From: Pandoraea captiosa
Lineage (GTDB): Bacteria > Pseudomonadota > Gammaproteobacteria > Burkholderiales > Burkholderiaceae
Direction of reading: 5' to 3'
Assembly (NCBI RefSeq): GCF_902459775.1
Contig: NZ_CABPSQ010000001.1
Location: 124,001 to 188,000, forward strand
DNA: 64,000 nucleotides
Shown here: positions 55,017-64,000 of the stretch, piece by piece
Layout of the letters: every line of letters begins with the position of its first letter
Position numbering within the stretch: the stretch's first letter is position 1
Program-made: the position numbers and the translations under genes
The notes under the pieces: generated by a model
Database searches by the model: none
Told to the model about the DNA's origin: nothing
The model's input: only the letters and a program-made list of their open reading frames with translations

Positions 55017-57614
55017 ATGAATACCGAATACCGCAAATCCCTGCCCGGGACGTCGCTCGACTACTTCGACGCCCGCGCTGCCGTCGACGCCATCGCGCCG
55101 GGCGCGTACGACACGCTGCCGTACACCTCGCGCGTGCTCGCGGAAAACCTCGTGCGCCGCTGCGATCCGGCCACGCTCACCGATTCGCTCAGGCAACTGA
55201 TCGAGCGACGCCGCGATCTCGATTTCCCGTGGTTTCCCGCCCGTGTGGTGTGCCACGACATTCTCGGTCAGACAGCGCTGGTCGATCTCGCCGGTCTGCG
55301 CGACGCCATCGCGGCGCAAGGCGGCGATCCGGCGCTGGTCAACCCGGTGGTGCCGACGCAACTCGTCGTGGATCACTCGCTGGCCGTCGAATGCGGCGGC
55401 TTCGATCCGGATGCCTTCGCGAAGAACCGTGCGATCGAAGATCGTCGCAACGAAGACCGCTTCGACTTCATCAACTGGACGAAGAAGGCGTTTCGCAATG
55501 TCGACGTCATTCCGCCGGGCAACGGCATCCTGCACCAGATCAACCTGGAGCGCATGAGCCCGGTGATTCAGGTCACGGACGGCGTGGCCTATCCCGACAC
55601 GCTCGTGGGCACCGACTCGCACACGCCGATGGTCGACGCGCTGGGCGTGATCGCCATTGGCGTCGGCGGACTCGAAGCGGAGAGCGTGATGCTCGGTCGG
55701 GCGTCCTGGATGCGTCTGCCCGATATCGTCGGCGTCGAGCTCACGGGCAAGCCGCAGCCGGGCATTACGGCAACGGACATCGTGCTGGCGCTCACCGAGT
55801 TCCTGCGCAAGGAAAAGGTCGTCTCCGCCTATCTGGAGTTCTTCGGCGAAGGCGCGGCGAACCTTACGCTGGGCGATCGCGCGACGATCTCGAACATGGC
55901 GCCGGAATTTGGCGCGACGGCAGCGATGTTCTCCATCGACGACCAGACCATCAAGTATCTGAAGCTCACCGGCCGTGACGATAGCCTCGTCGCGCTGGTC
56001 GAAACCTACGCGAAGCACACGGGCCTGTGGGCCGACAGTCTGACGAAGGTCGAGTACGAGCGCGTGCTCCGGTTCGACCTGTCGAGTGTGGTGCGCAACA
56101 TCGCAGGCCCGTCGAACCCGCACAAGCGCGTGCCGACGAGCGAACTGGCCGCGCGCGGCATTAGCGGCAAAGTCGAGAACGAGCCGGGCCGCATGCCCGA
56201 CGGCGCCGTCATCATTGCGGCCATCACGAGCTGCACGAACACCAATAACCCGCGCAACATGATTGCAGCGGGCCTGTTCGCGCGCAATGCCAACCGGGCT
56301 GGCCTCGTGCGCAAGCCGTGGGTCAAGAGCTCGCTCGCCCCGGGCTCGAAAGCCGTGACGTTGTATCTGGAGGCCGCCGGCCTGCTGCCGGAACTCGAAA
56401 AGCTCGGTTTTGGCGTGGTGGCGTACGCGTGCACATCGTGCAACGGCATGTCGGGGGCGCTCGATCCGGTGATTCAGAAGGAAGTCGTCGAACGCGATCT
56501 GTATGCCACGGCCGTGCTCTCGGGCAACCGCAACTTCGACGGTCGCATCCATCCGTATGCCAAGCAGGCGTTCCTCGCCTCGCCGCCACTGGTGGTGGCC
56601 TATGCGATCGCCGGGACGATCCGTTTCGATATCGAAAAGGATGTGCTCGGCGTGGACGCGAGCGGCAAACCGGTGAAACTCGCCGACCTGTGGCCGAGCG
56701 ACGAGGAAATCGACGCGATCATCGCGAGCAGCGTCAAGCCGGAGCAGTTCCGCCGCGTGTACGAACCGATGTTTGCCGCGTCCGTCGAGCATGGCGAGCG
56801 CGCCGAACCGCTGTACGAGTGGCGCGAGAAGAGCACGTATATCCGCCGCCCGCCGTACTGGGAAGGCGCGCTGGCCGGTGAGCGCACGTTGCGCGGCATG
56901 CGCGCGCTGGCGGTGCTCGGCGACAACATCACGACCGACCATCTGTCGCCGTCGAACGCCATCATGGCCGATAGCGCAGCGGGCGAATATCTCGCGAAGA
57001 TGGGGCTGCCCGAAGAGGACTTCAATTCGTATGCGACCCATCGCGGCGACCATCTGACGGCGCAACGCGCCACGTTCGCCAACCCGACGCTCAAAAACGA
57101 GATGGTCGTGGTCGACGGACAGGTCAAGGCCGGATCGCTCGCGCGCATCGAGCCGGAGGGCAAGATCACCCGCATGTGGGAAGCCATCGAGACGTACATG
57201 GCGCGCAAGCAGCCGCTGATCGTGATCGCCGGGGCCGACTACGGTCAGGGCTCGTCGCGCGACTGGGCGGCCAAGGGCGTGCGTCTGGCGGGGACCGAGG
57301 CCATCGTCGCGGAAGGCTTCGAGCGGATTCACCGCACCAATCTGGTCGGCATGGGCGTTTTGCCGCTGGAATTCAAGCCGGGCACGAATCGCAAGACGCT
57401 CGGCATCGATGGCAGCGAGACGTTCGACGTCGTCGGCGAGCGTACGCCGCGTGCCGATCTCACACTGGTCATTCACCGGAAAAATGGCGAGCGCGTCGAC
57501 GTGCCCGTGACCTGCCGTCTCGATACGGCCGAAGAGGTGTCGATCTATGAGGCGGGTGGGGTGTTGCAGCGCTTCGCGCAGGACTTTCTGGAATCGTCGC
57601 AGGCCGCTGCCTGA
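55017..57614 (+). CDS. acnD: 2-methylcitrate dehydratase (Fe-S dependent), AcnD
   Basis: An 865-aa aconitase-superfamily enzyme starting MNTEYRKSLPGTSLDYFDAR, the AcnD-type N-terminus. 4Fe-4S ligands occur in YACTSCNGMSG and AITSCTNTNNPRNMIAAGLF, and substrate-binding motifs in VGTDSHTPMVDALGVIAIGV and GADYGQGSSRDWAAKGVRLA. AcnD dehydrates 2-methylcitrate to an isomer of 2-methyl-aconitate that PrpF then isomerises. ATG 55017 (adjacent ATG 55014) is used; the Shine-Dalgarno is weak. The gap of 159 bp after prpC is longer than the rest of the operon, and no promoter is evident. Confidence 0.95.
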   Translation: MNTEYRKSLPGTSLDYFDARAAVDAIAPGAYDTLPYTSRVLAENLVRRCDPATLTDSLRQLIERRRDLDFPWFPARVVCHDILGQTALVDLAGLRDAIAAQGGDPALVNPVVPTQLVVDHSLAVECGGFDPDAFAKNRAIEDRRNEDRFDFINWTKKAFRNVDVIPPGNGILHQINLERMSPVIQVTDGVAYPDTLVGTDSHTPMVDALGVIAIGVGGLEAESVMLGRASWMRLPDIVGVELTGKPQPGITATDIVLALTEFLRKEKVVSAYLEFFGEGAANLTLGDRATISNMAPEFGATAAMFSIDDQTIKYLKLTGRDDSLVALVETYAKHTGLWADSLTKVEYERVLRFDLSSVVRNIAGPSNPHKRVPTSELAARGISGKVENEPGRMPDGAVIIAAITSCTNTNNPRNMIAAGLFARNANRAGLVRKPWVKSSLAPGSKAVTLYLEAAGLLPELEKLGFGVVAYACTSCNGMSGALDPVIQKEVVERDLYATAVLSGNRNFDGRIHPYAKQAFLASPPLVVAYAIAGTIRFDIEKDVLGVDASGKPVKLADLWPSDEEIDAIIASSVKPEQFRRVYEPMFAASVEHGERAEPLYEWREKSTYIRRPPYWEGALAGERTLRGMRALAVLGDNITTDHLSPSNAIMADSAAGEYLAKMGLPEEDFNSYATHRGDHLTAQRATFANPTLKNEMVVVDGQVKAGSLARIEPEGKITRMWEAIETYMARKQPLIVIAGADYGQGSSRDWAAKGVRLAGTEAIVAEGFERIHRTNLVGMGVLPLEFKPGTNRKTLGIDGSETFDVVGERTPRADLTLVIHRKNGERVDVPVTCRLDTAEEVSIYEAGGVLQRFAQDFLESSQAAA

Positions 57615-57625
57615 GGAGAGACGTG

Positions 57626-58819
57626 ATGGCGCATCAGCCACAAATCCGTATTCCCGCCACGTATATGCGTGGCGGCACGAGCAAGGGCGTGTTCTTCCGC
57701 TTGCAGGACCTGCCCGAGGCCGCGCAGACACCGGGCGCCGCGCGCGACGCGCTGCTCATGCGTGTCATCGGCAGCCCCGACCCGTATGGCAAGCAGATCG
57801 ACGGCATGGGCGGGGCCACGTCGAGCACCAGCAAGACGGTCATCATCGCCCGCAGCGAGCGACCGGAGCACGATGTGGACTATCTGTTCGGGCAAGTGTC
57901 CATCGACCAGAAGTTCGTCGACTGGAGCGGCAATTGCGGCAATCTGTCGGCGGCCGTCGGTCCCTTCGCGATCAGCAATGGTCTCGTGGACCCGGCGCGC
58001 GTGCCGCGCGATGGCGTGGCGGTCGTGCGGATCTGGCAAGCGAACATCGGCAAGACCATCATCGCTCACGTGCCGATGACGGACGGTGCGGTGCAGGAGA
58101 CGGGCGACTTCGAGCTCGACGGCGTGACGTTTCCCGCCGCCGAAGTGCAGCTCGAATTCCTCGATCCGGCCGCCGAGGAGGACGGTGAGGGCGGCGGGGC
58201 CATGTTCCCGACCGGCAACCTGATCGACGACCTGGAAGTGCCCGGCGTGGGCACGTTCAAGGCGACACTCATCAATGCCGGCATTCCGACCATCTTCCTC
58301 AATGCGGAGGACATCGGCTATAGGGGCACCGAGTTGCAGGACGCCATCAACAGCGACCCCAAGGCGCTCGCAATGTTCGAGACGATCCGGGCGTACGGCG
58401 CGATCCGCATGGGTCTGATCAAGGACGTGTCGGAAGCGGCGACGCGACAGCACACCCCCAAGGTGGCTTTCGTGGCGAAGCCCGCGGCGTATACGGCGTC
58501 GAGCGGCAAGGCCGTGAACGCAGACGATGTCGACCTGCTGGTGCGGGCGCTGTCGATGGGCAAGCTGCATCATGCGATGATGGGTACGGCTGCGGTTTGT
58601 ATTGGCGCGGCCGCGTCGATTCCGGGCACGCTCGTGAATCTGGCGGCAGGCGGCGGCGAGCGCAACGCGGTGCGCTTCGGTCATCCGTCGGGAACGCTGC
58701 GCGTGGGCGCGCAAGCGAAGGAAGACGGCGGCGAATGGACGGTCACCAAGGCCATCATGAGCCGCAGCGCCCGTGTGCTGATGGAAGGCTGGGTTCGCAT
58801 TCCCGCAGACGCCTTCTGA
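57626..58819 (+). CDS. prpF: 2-methylaconitate cis-trans isomerase PrpF
   Basis: A 397-aa diaminopimelate-epimerase-fold protein. IPATYMRGGTSKGVFFRLQD (residues 8-27), IDGMGGATSSTSKTVIIARS and FVDWSGNCGNLSAAVGPFAI are the family signatures. It converts the AcnD product into the 2-methyl-cis-aconitate used by aconitase. ATG 57626 is favoured over GTG 57623, with GAGGAGAG just upstream. It follows acnD by 11 bp and is therefore co-transcribed. Confidence 0.95.
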   Translation: MAHQPQIRIPATYMRGGTSKGVFFRLQDLPEAAQTPGAARDALLMRVIGSPDPYGKQIDGMGGATSSTSKTVIIARSERPEHDVDYLFGQVSIDQKFVDWSGNCGNLSAAVGPFAISNGLVDPARVPRDGVAVVRIWQANIGKTIIAHVPMTDGAVQETGDFELDGVTFPAAEVQLEFLDPAAEEDGEGGGAMFPTGNLIDDLEVPGVGTFKATLINAGIPTIFLNAEDIGYRGTELQDAINSDPKALAMFETIRAYGAIRMGLIKDVSEAATRQHTPKVAFVAKPAAYTASSGKAVNADDVDLLVRALSMGKLHHAMMGTAAVCIGAAASIPGTLVNLAAGGGERNAVRFGHPSGTLRVGAQAKEDGGEWTVTKAIMSRSARVLMEGWVRIPADAF

Positions 58820-58852
58820 TCGTCAACGGTTCCGCGTCACAGGAGGTCGTCG

Positions 58853-60337
58853 ATGTCCGCAGGTCATTCGAATCCATCCGGCCCATCCAGCCCTTCAGGG
58901 CAATGGAATGGGCCGCCTCCCCCTGACGCGGTGCTGACCGATATCGCCGACTACGTTCTGACGTACGAGATCCGCAGCGATCTCGCCTTCGAGACCGCAC
59001 GCCACTGTCTCATCGACACGCTCGGATGCGGTTTCGAAGCGCTGTCGTATCCCGCGTGTACCAAGCTGCTCGGTCCGATCGTGCCGGGCACCATCGTTCC
59101 GAACGGCGCGAAGGTGCCCGGCACGCCGTATCAGCTCGATCCGGTGCAGGCGGCGTTCAGTCTGGGGGCGATGATCCGCTGGCTGGATTTCAACGACACG
59201 TGGCTTGCCGCCGAATGGGGGCATCCGTCGGATAACCTCGGCGGCATTCTCATGACGGCCGACTGGCTCTCGCGCACGGCAATTGCGCAGGGACAGCCGC
59301 CGCTGACGATGCGTCATGTGCTCGCGGCAATGATCAAGGCGCATGAAATTCAGGGCTGCCTGGCGTTGGAGAATTCGTTCAATCAGGTCGGCCTCGATCA
59401 TGTGGTGCTGGTCAAGGTCGCGTCGACGGCGGTCGTCGGCGAGATGCTGGGGTTGTCGCGCGACGAACTGATCAACGCGCTTTCGCTGGCCTTCGTCGAC
59501 GGTCAAAGCCTGCGGACCTATCGGCATGCACCGAACACCGGCAGCCGAAAGTCGTGGGCGGCGGGCGACGCCACGAGTCGCGCGGTGCGTCTGGCGCTCA
59601 TGGCGCGCGCGGGCGAGATGGGCTATCCGTCGGTGTTGACGGCCAGGACGTGGGGCTTCTACGACGTGCTCTTCAAAGGCAAGCCTTTCGTGTTCCAGCG
59701 TCCTTACGGGTCGTATGTGATGGAGAACGTGCTGTTCAAGATCGCGTTTCCCGCCGAGTTTCATGCGCAGACGGCGGCCGAGGCGGCGATGACGTTGCAC
59801 CGTCAACTGGCGGCGATGGGACGTAGCGCGCAGGACATCCGTTCGGTGAAGATTCGCACGCACGCGGCGGCGATTCGCATCATCGACAAGCAGGGGCCGC
59901 TCGCCAATCCGGCCGATCGCGATCACTGCATTCAGTACATGGTGGCCGTGCCGTTGCTGTTTGGCCGATTGACGGCGGCGGACTACGAGGACGATGTGGC
60001 CGCCGACCCGCGTATCGACGCCTTGCGCGCGAAGATCGTATGCGAGGAAGATCCGCAGTTCACGCGCGACTATCACGATCCCGACAAGCGCTCGATTGCC
60101 AATGGCCTGAGCGTCACGCTTGCCGACGGCACCACGCTCGACGAAGTGCTCGTCGAATATCCGATCGGTCACAAGCGGCGCCGCGACGAGGGGATTCCGT
60201 TGCTCGTGGAGAAGTTCCGGACGAATCTCGCGCGGCGCTTCGCTGCGCGCGCCCAGGCCCGGATTCTCGATGTGGCTCTGGACCGGCAGCGGCTCGAAGC
60301 GATGCCTGTGCATCAGTTTGTCGACCTGATGGTATGA
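58853..60337 (+). CDS. prpD: 2-methylcitrate dehydratase PrpD (MmgE/PrpD family)
   Basis: A 494-aa cluster-free dehydratase with a 20-residue Pro/Ser/Gly-rich N-terminal tail, then the MmgE/PrpD fold: [40 protein letters not shown] (active-site region), [20 protein letters not shown] and [20 protein letters not shown]. The length and the RWLDFND motif agree with PrpD rather than an MmgE paralogue. It dehydrates 2-methylcitrate directly, so it duplicates the AcnD/PrpF step in the same cluster. 33 bp after prpF; probably the operon's last gene. Confidence 0.93.
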   Translation: MSAGHSNPSGPSSPSGQWNGPPPPDAVLTDIADYVLTYEIRSDLAFETARHCLIDTLGCGFEALSYPACTKLLGPIVPGTIVPNGAKVPGTPYQLDPVQAAFSLGAMIRWLDFNDTWLAAEWGHPSDNLGGILMTADWLSRTAIAQGQPPLTMRHVLAAMIKAHEIQGCLALENSFNQVGLDHVVLVKVASTAVVGEMLGLSRDELINALSLAFVDGQSLRTYRHAPNTGSRKSWAAGDATSRAVRLALMARAGEMGYPSVLTARTWGFYDVLFKGKPFVFQRPYGSYVMENVLFKIAFPAEFHAQTAAEAAMTLHRQLAAMGRSAQDIRSVKIRTHAAAIRIIDKQGPLANPADRDHCIQYMVAVPLLFGRLTAADYEDDVAADPRIDALRAKIVCEEDPQFTRDYHDPDKRSIANGLSVTLADGTTLDEVLVEYPIGHKRRRDEGIPLLVEKFRTNLARRFAARAQARILDVALDRQRLEAMPVHQFVDLMV

Positions 60338-60365
60338 CACGCCGACACGTGTGACATCCGCGCAT

Positions 60366-61099
60366 ATGATCCGCACGGCACTGGTCGTCGGCGCTAGCGG
60401 CGCGACCGGCCGAAGGCTGGTGCACGAACTGCTTGGCCGCGGTTGGCGCGTGCGGGCAATCGTGCGTTCGCCGGCGGGGCTGGAGACGCTTGCCGCCGAT
60501 CCGCGACTGACGCTAATGCAGGGCAGCGTGCTCGATCTGAGCGATGAGGTCCTGGCAACGCAGGTTGACGGCTGTGAAGCGCTCGCATCGTGCCTTGGCC
60601 ACAACCCGACGTTTCGGGGCATATACGGTGAGCCGCGCAGGCTCGTCACCGAGACGACGCGGCGGCTTTGCCAGGTGATCGAAGCACGTGGACGCACGTT
60701 GCCGGTACGGTTCGTGTTGATGAATACGGCAGAATTCGCAACCGGGATCTCGCCGAGCCGGTATCGCTGGCACACCGATGGGCCCTCGGCATGGTGCGGG
60801 CGCTGGTACCACCGCATGCGGACAACGAACAGGCCGCCGACTTTCTGCGCACCGTGATCGGTCATCACGATCCGAGAGTCGAATGGGTGGTGGTGCGCCC
60901 GGACAGTCTGACCGACGAGCCTGAGGTCACCGCGTACGAGACGCATCCTTCGCCAATGCGCAACGCGATATTCGACGCGGGCAAGACCAGCCGCATCAAT
61001 GTCGCACACTTTATGGCCGATCTAATGACGCGCGACGACATCTGGTGCCGGTGGCGGTACCAGATGCCGGTGATTTACAACGGGGATAGGTTCGCCTGA
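60366..61099 (+). pseudogene. NAD(P)-binding oxidoreductase gene with single-base frameshift
   Basis: The first frame (from ATG 60366) encodes a NAD(P)-binding SDR-like protein (ALVVGASGATGRRLVHELLG; VDGCEALASCLGHNPTFRGI) up to FVLMNTA, then turns to nonsense (EFATG...). The family sequence resumes in the next frame (IRNRDLAEPVSLAHRWALGM, EQAADFLRTVIGHHDPRVEW, KTSRINVAHFMADLMT) to 61099. Restoring one G in the run near 60732 rejoins both halves into an intact protein of about 244 aa. The defect is either a real mutation or a sequencing error. It directly follows prpD. Confidence 0.85.
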
Positions 61100-61137
61100 C
61101 CCGAGGTCACACAACATCATGCGTTACCGCCTGCGCG

Positions 61138-62289
61138 TCAACCCTTGTGCGTATAGCGCAGACGCGTCATCTGTTCCGCGCTGTCGGCGAGCAGACCGGC
61201 GGCGTCGGCAATGGCCTTTTCCAGCGTGATCGGGCCGAACGTCAGCGAGAAGCATCCGGAGAACACGCGTGAGAGGCTCTCCAGTGCGCTGCGGTCGATC
61301 GCGCCCGAGAGCAGCGACGCCGTGGCGCCGGCCTTGATGGCGACCTGCGCGGCGATCATCGGCGTTTTACCCGACAGCGTCTGCCCATCGCTGCGACCTT
61401 CGCCGGTAATCAGCCAGTCGGCGCCTTGCACGGCTTGCGGCAGGCCCACACGTTCGGCCACCACTTCCGCACCGGAGCGGAACTGCGCGCCGAGCAGATG
61501 CAGCGCGAAACCCAGCCCGCCCGCCGCGCCGGCGCCTGCGCGGCTCGCGGCTTCACTGGCGTTGAACGCACGATGCGCATGGCCGGCGAAATGCGCGATG
61601 GCGCGGTCGAGCGGTTCGACCTGCGCTTCGCTCACGCCCTTTTGCGGCCCGAAGATGGCTGTCGCGCCTTGCTTGCCGTTGAGCGGATTGTTCACGTCCG
61701 ACATGGCGATCAGTTCGCAATCCTTCAGGCGGGCGTCGAGTCCGTTCAGATCGATCGATGCCACGCGATGCAGTGCAGCCGGCACCGGTTGGACTTCAGC
61801 GCCGGCTTCATCGAGCAGACGGGCGCCGAGCCCGACGAGCAGCCCCGCACCCCCATCGTTCGTGCTGCTCCCGCCCAGACCGATCAGCACGCGGCGTGCA
61901 CCCGTGTCGAGCAACGCGCGCAGCAACTCGCCCAGCCCCAACGTCGAGCGTTCGGCCACCGGTGTCTGCATGCCGACCGGATCGGTGATGCTCACGACAT
62001 TGGCGCTTTCCAGCACGCCCGTGCCATCCGGCATGATCCCGTACTCGGCCGTCACCGAAGCATTGCCCGCACCGCGCACCGACAAGGGCACGCGGCGTCC
62101 GCCGGCGGAGAGCAGCGCGTCGAGCGTGCCTTCCCCACCGTCGGCCATCGGACGCAGGCGCAGATCGGCCTGCGGCAACACGCGCGCGATGCCGGACGCA
62201 ATGGCTTGCGCCACTTCGGGGGCACTGAGCGAACCTTTGAACGAATCGGGAGCGATGACGATGATCGGGGCTTGCGCATTGCTGGACAT
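61138..62289 (-). CDS. Glycerate kinase (GK-I/GarK type)
   Basis: A 383-aa protein with the glycerate-kinase-I signatures: IIVIAPDSFKGSLSAPEVAQ (residues 9-28), MADGGEGTLDALLSA near 49, LIGLGGSSTNDGGAGLLVGL (about 135-154) and GADWLITGEGRSDGQTLSGK (about 285-304). It phosphorylates D-glycerate to 2- or 3-phosphoglycerate, the last step of glyoxylate or sugar-acid (tartronate semialdehyde) pathways. It is not adjacent to the sugar-acid operon but could take its glycerate. ATG 62289 is clear. Convergent with the broken NAD(P)-binding gene. Confidence 0.92.
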   Translation of the reverse strand: MSSNAQAPIIVIAPDSFKGSLSAPEVAQAIASGIARVLPQADLRLRPMADGGEGTLDALLSAGGRRVPLSVRGAGNASVTAEYGIMPDGTGVLESANVVSITDPVGMQTPVAERSTLGLGELLRALLDTGARRVLIGLGGSSTNDGGAGLLVGLGARLLDEAGAEVQPVPAALHRVASIDLNGLDARLKDCELIAMSDVNNPLNGKQGATAIFGPQKGVSEAQVEPLDRAIAHFAGHAHRAFNASEAASRAGAGAAGGLGFALHLLGAQFRSGAEVVAERVGLPQAVQGADWLITGEGRSDGQTLSGKTPMIAAQVAIKAGATASLLSGAIDRSALESLSRVFSGCFSLTFGPITLEKAIADAAGLLADSAEQMTRLRYTHKG

Positions 62290-62841
62290 GGAAATCGGGA
62301 CAGTCGCAAAAAGTGATACGGGTTGGCAGGGTTCACGTGCGCTGCGAGGCGAACTCGTTCCGCTTGTGGTTTTCGCTTATGGCGTGCCGGTCGGACGGTG
62401 AGTCCGGTCTCCGGTGAGCGGGGCGCACGTCGGCTCGCAATGGGTGGGACGCGAGGCGGTGCGGCGCAGTGTGACAGAAACCAGCAATATACGCGATTCG
62501 GGCCTGCGCGCATTGCGTGAATTGCCATGCTATGAATAACACGAGTAAGATGAGCGCCTACTGGCAGTACGTCGCCCGATAGGCTGCGTTGCGTGGGGTT
62601 CGTTTCGCTGGCGAGCCCCGGCGAGCGCAAGCGGAGGCGACGGCGCGCCAGTCAATATCAATGAACAACACGGCGCGTGTGACGGCCCGGCATGGGTGCA
62701 TCAAGACATCCTCCAGGTCGTCGGGCATGGCGCGCCTCGATCAGATTCCGCATGAGATCACCCGAACGCCCCGCCCGTCATGGCTGCGGGCGATGCCGGG
62801 CTGAGGCGTGCGACAACGATTTGCCAGTGTGGAGCGGGGCC
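62290..62841. other. 552-bp intergenic region
   Basis: No gene supported. It carries the upstream regions of the divergent glycerate kinase and lipoprotein genes. A small ORF in it (plus strand, 62589-62804) has a random-looking composition and is not accepted. No RNA motif is recognised. Confidence 0.45.
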
Positions 62842-63369
62842 ATGGACCGGGGCATCATGACGAATTCCGACGCTATGCGTAAGGCACAACGTGGGGCGCA
62901 GCGTGGGTTCGCACGTGCGACGGCGCTCGCCGGCTTAACGCTGGTCGTGCTGGTCGTGCTGCTCGCCGGGTGTGCACAACGGGCCCCCGTCGTGGCGTCG
63001 CCCGACGATCCGCCTGTGGGCAGCGTCGCCGACGTTGCACCGGAAAACGTAAAAGTCGAGACGCTGCCCGCGTATCGCGACACGGTCGACGACGCCCGTA
63101 ACAACGGCGCGGTCTGGCAGGGCTCCTCGAAGAAGACACTCGTGCGGGTCAGTGCCTGCACGGCACGGCTTTGGAAGAAGCAGTTGCCGTACGCGCGTCT
63201 TCAGCGGACGAAAGCGGGCACCGGCCAGACGCTCGAACTGTCGTCGAACGACGACGGCATCCTCGCCATTCTCGATCTTGCGCCACACAAACCGGGCAGC
63301 GAAGGGGCGCTCTACCTCGGCTCGACCGGACCGCAATCGCTCGCAGACGCCGTGCGTCAGTGCCTCTGA
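62842..63369 (+). CDS. Hypothetical lipoprotein, 175 aa
   Basis: Signal peptide with lipobox (LAGLTLVVLVVLLAGCAQRA, Cys about 44) and then a soluble domain containing DTVDDARNNGAVWQGSSKKT, LWKKQLPYARLQRTKAGTGQ and LSSNDDGILAILDLAP. The order of motifs is faintly like BamC/NlpB, but I cannot establish that. Start ATG 62842 follows GGAGCGGGG; ATG 62857 and 62875 are alternatives. Outer-membrane periplasmic location expected. Confidence 0.65.
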   Translation: MDRGIMTNSDAMRKAQRGAQRGFARATALAGLTLVVLVVLLAGCAQRAPVVASPDDPPVGSVADVAPENVKVETLPAYRDTVDDARNNGAVWQGSSKKTLVRVSACTARLWKKQLPYARLQRTKAGTGQTLELSSNDDGILAILDLAPHKPGSEGALYLGSTGPQSLADAVRQCL

Positions 63370-63592
63370 GGCAAGGCGTTCCCGCCTCGCGTAGGTCGGC
63401 CGGTCGGTTCATTTGTTCGATTCCGTCGATGCGGGCCATTCTGCACCCCTTCCCGCAGGCCCCACGGGCTCGGGCTTCGCCGCGCACCGCCGTCATGCTG
63501 CTGTCACTGTGGCGTCATACAACGGCGGAGTATCATGACGGCGAACGCGCGGCCACCCGGCTGCGCGAGAGCTTTTATCCGCGTGCGTGCCG

Positions 63593-64000
63593 ATGTCCCA
63601 TACCGAATCCGCTGACTCACTCGAACCCGCAGAATCTGTCGAATCCGCTGACGCTGCTCAGACCTCGCTCAATGCGCGACAGCAGTCGCTCTTCGATGCC
63701 GTTCGCCGCGACGGCTTTCTGACGGTCGACGAACTGGCCGTTCGCTTCGACGTCACGCCGCAAACGATCCGCCGCGACATCAACTTCCTCGCCGAACGCA
63801 GGTGGGTGCGCCGTTACCACGGCGGTGTCGGCCTGCCGGGCGGCGCCGAGAACGAGGCCTACGACGCGCGCCAGACGCAACTGGCCGACGAAAAACGTCG
63901 CATCGCCGTGCGCCTTGCCGAGCAGATTCCCGATCACGCCTCGCTGTTCATCAACCTGGGCACCACGACGGAGGCCGTGGCGCGGGCGTTATCGCGTCAT
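63593..64000 (+). CDS. DeoR-family transcriptional regulator, 5' part
   Basis: The first 136 codons of a DeoR/GlpR-type repressor run off the right edge. After a Ser/Ala-rich tail comes the winged HTH (FDAVRRDGFLTVDELAVRFD and VTPQTIRRDINFLAERRWVR, residues about 33-75) and the GGVGLPGG hinge typical of GlpR; the sugar-phosphate-sensing domain has just begun (DHASLFINLGTTTEAVARAL). Start ATG 63593. It probably represses a sugar or glycerol-phosphate operon located to the right. Confidence 0.9.
   Translation, partial: MSHTESADSLEPAESVESADAAQTSLNARQQSLFDAVRRDGFLTVDELAVRFDVTPQTIRRDINFLAERRWVRRYHGGVGLPGGAENEAYDARQTQLADEKRRIAVRLAEQIPDHASLFINLGTTTEAVARALSRH

Noticed and set aside
52668-57731. A 1687-codon open frame on the minus strand opposite prpB-prpC-acnD.
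   Set aside because: It is antisense to three certain enzymes, His/Arg-rich with no family motif, and arises because GC-rich codon usage leaves few stops in the opposite frame.
62589-62804. A 71-codon ORF upstream of the lipoprotein gene.
   Set aside because: No Shine-Dalgarno, Arg/Thr-rich random composition, no motif.

Overview
The window is about 64 kb of GC-rich chromosome from a betaproteobacterium of the order Burkholderiales. The tsaD / yqeY-dnaG-rpoD / tRNA block, an RpoD with a very long Lys/Ala-rich N-terminal extension, the prpBC-acnD-prpF cluster and the many MFS, LysR, IclR and GntR genes all fit Burkholderiaceae. Pandoraea is my best guess, but it is an inference from memory and not proven here.

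Layout. 1-7141: housekeeping block with the 5' end of tsaD (minus), a BaiN/HI0933-type flavoprotein, a 455-bp noncoding stretch ending in a terminator, yqeY, dnaG, rpoD and a CAU-anticodon tRNA. 7142-12348: a decayed integrated element of about 5.2 kb, bounded by the intact tRNA and a 47-bp copy of its 3' end (44/47 identical). It holds a broken integrase, a broken excisionase-like HTH gene, phage-type HNH genes (one frameshifted), an O-antigen-ligase-like membrane protein, a 35-aa membrane peptide and a 2-oxoglutarate/Fe(II) oxygenase. A second ligase-like paralogue sits just outside the right boundary (12646-13893).

13937-31994: metabolic and sensory genes. These are an MFS carrier divergent from an asparaginase-GntR pair, two chemoreceptors each with a sigma-28-like promoter, a GFA-family protein, a CoA-transferase divergent from a LysR regulator, a CSS-motif EAL phosphodiesterase, a proline/tyrosine-rich lipoprotein, a candidate small RNA with an anti-Shine-Dalgarno loop, an AAHS-type aromatic-acid MFS and a Bcr/CflA-type exporter. 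32136-39017: a self-sufficient P450-reductase-ferredoxin fusion divergent from an IclR regulator, then a near-perfect Fur box upstream of an Arg-repeat mini-ORF and a degenerate phosphopantetheinyl-transferase-like protein, then an orphan dipeptide-type binding protein.

39040-45076: a translationally coupled minus-strand sugar-acid operon (MFS, SDR, IlvD/Edd dehydratase, beta-hydroxyacid dehydrogenase) divergent from a LysR gene. 45259-50276: small lipoproteins, an SDR divergent from a GlxA-type regulator, a glycine-rich exported protein, an NlpA/MetQ-type binding protein and a 53-aa membrane protein. 50330-60337: the 2-methylcitrate (propionate) locus, prpR divergent from prpB-prpC-acnD-prpF-prpD, with a consensus sigma-54 promoter and a perfect inverted repeat. 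60366-64000: a frameshifted NAD(P)-binding gene, glycerate kinase, a lipoprotein and the start of a DeoR-family regulator.

The most unusual points are the tRNA-bounded relic carrying surface-polysaccharide genes, the CUCC-loop small RNA candidate, the Fur box feeding an Arg-repeat ORF and a degenerate PPTase, and the two dehydration routes encoded in one prp cluster. No CRISPR array, rRNA gene or insertion sequence was seen.
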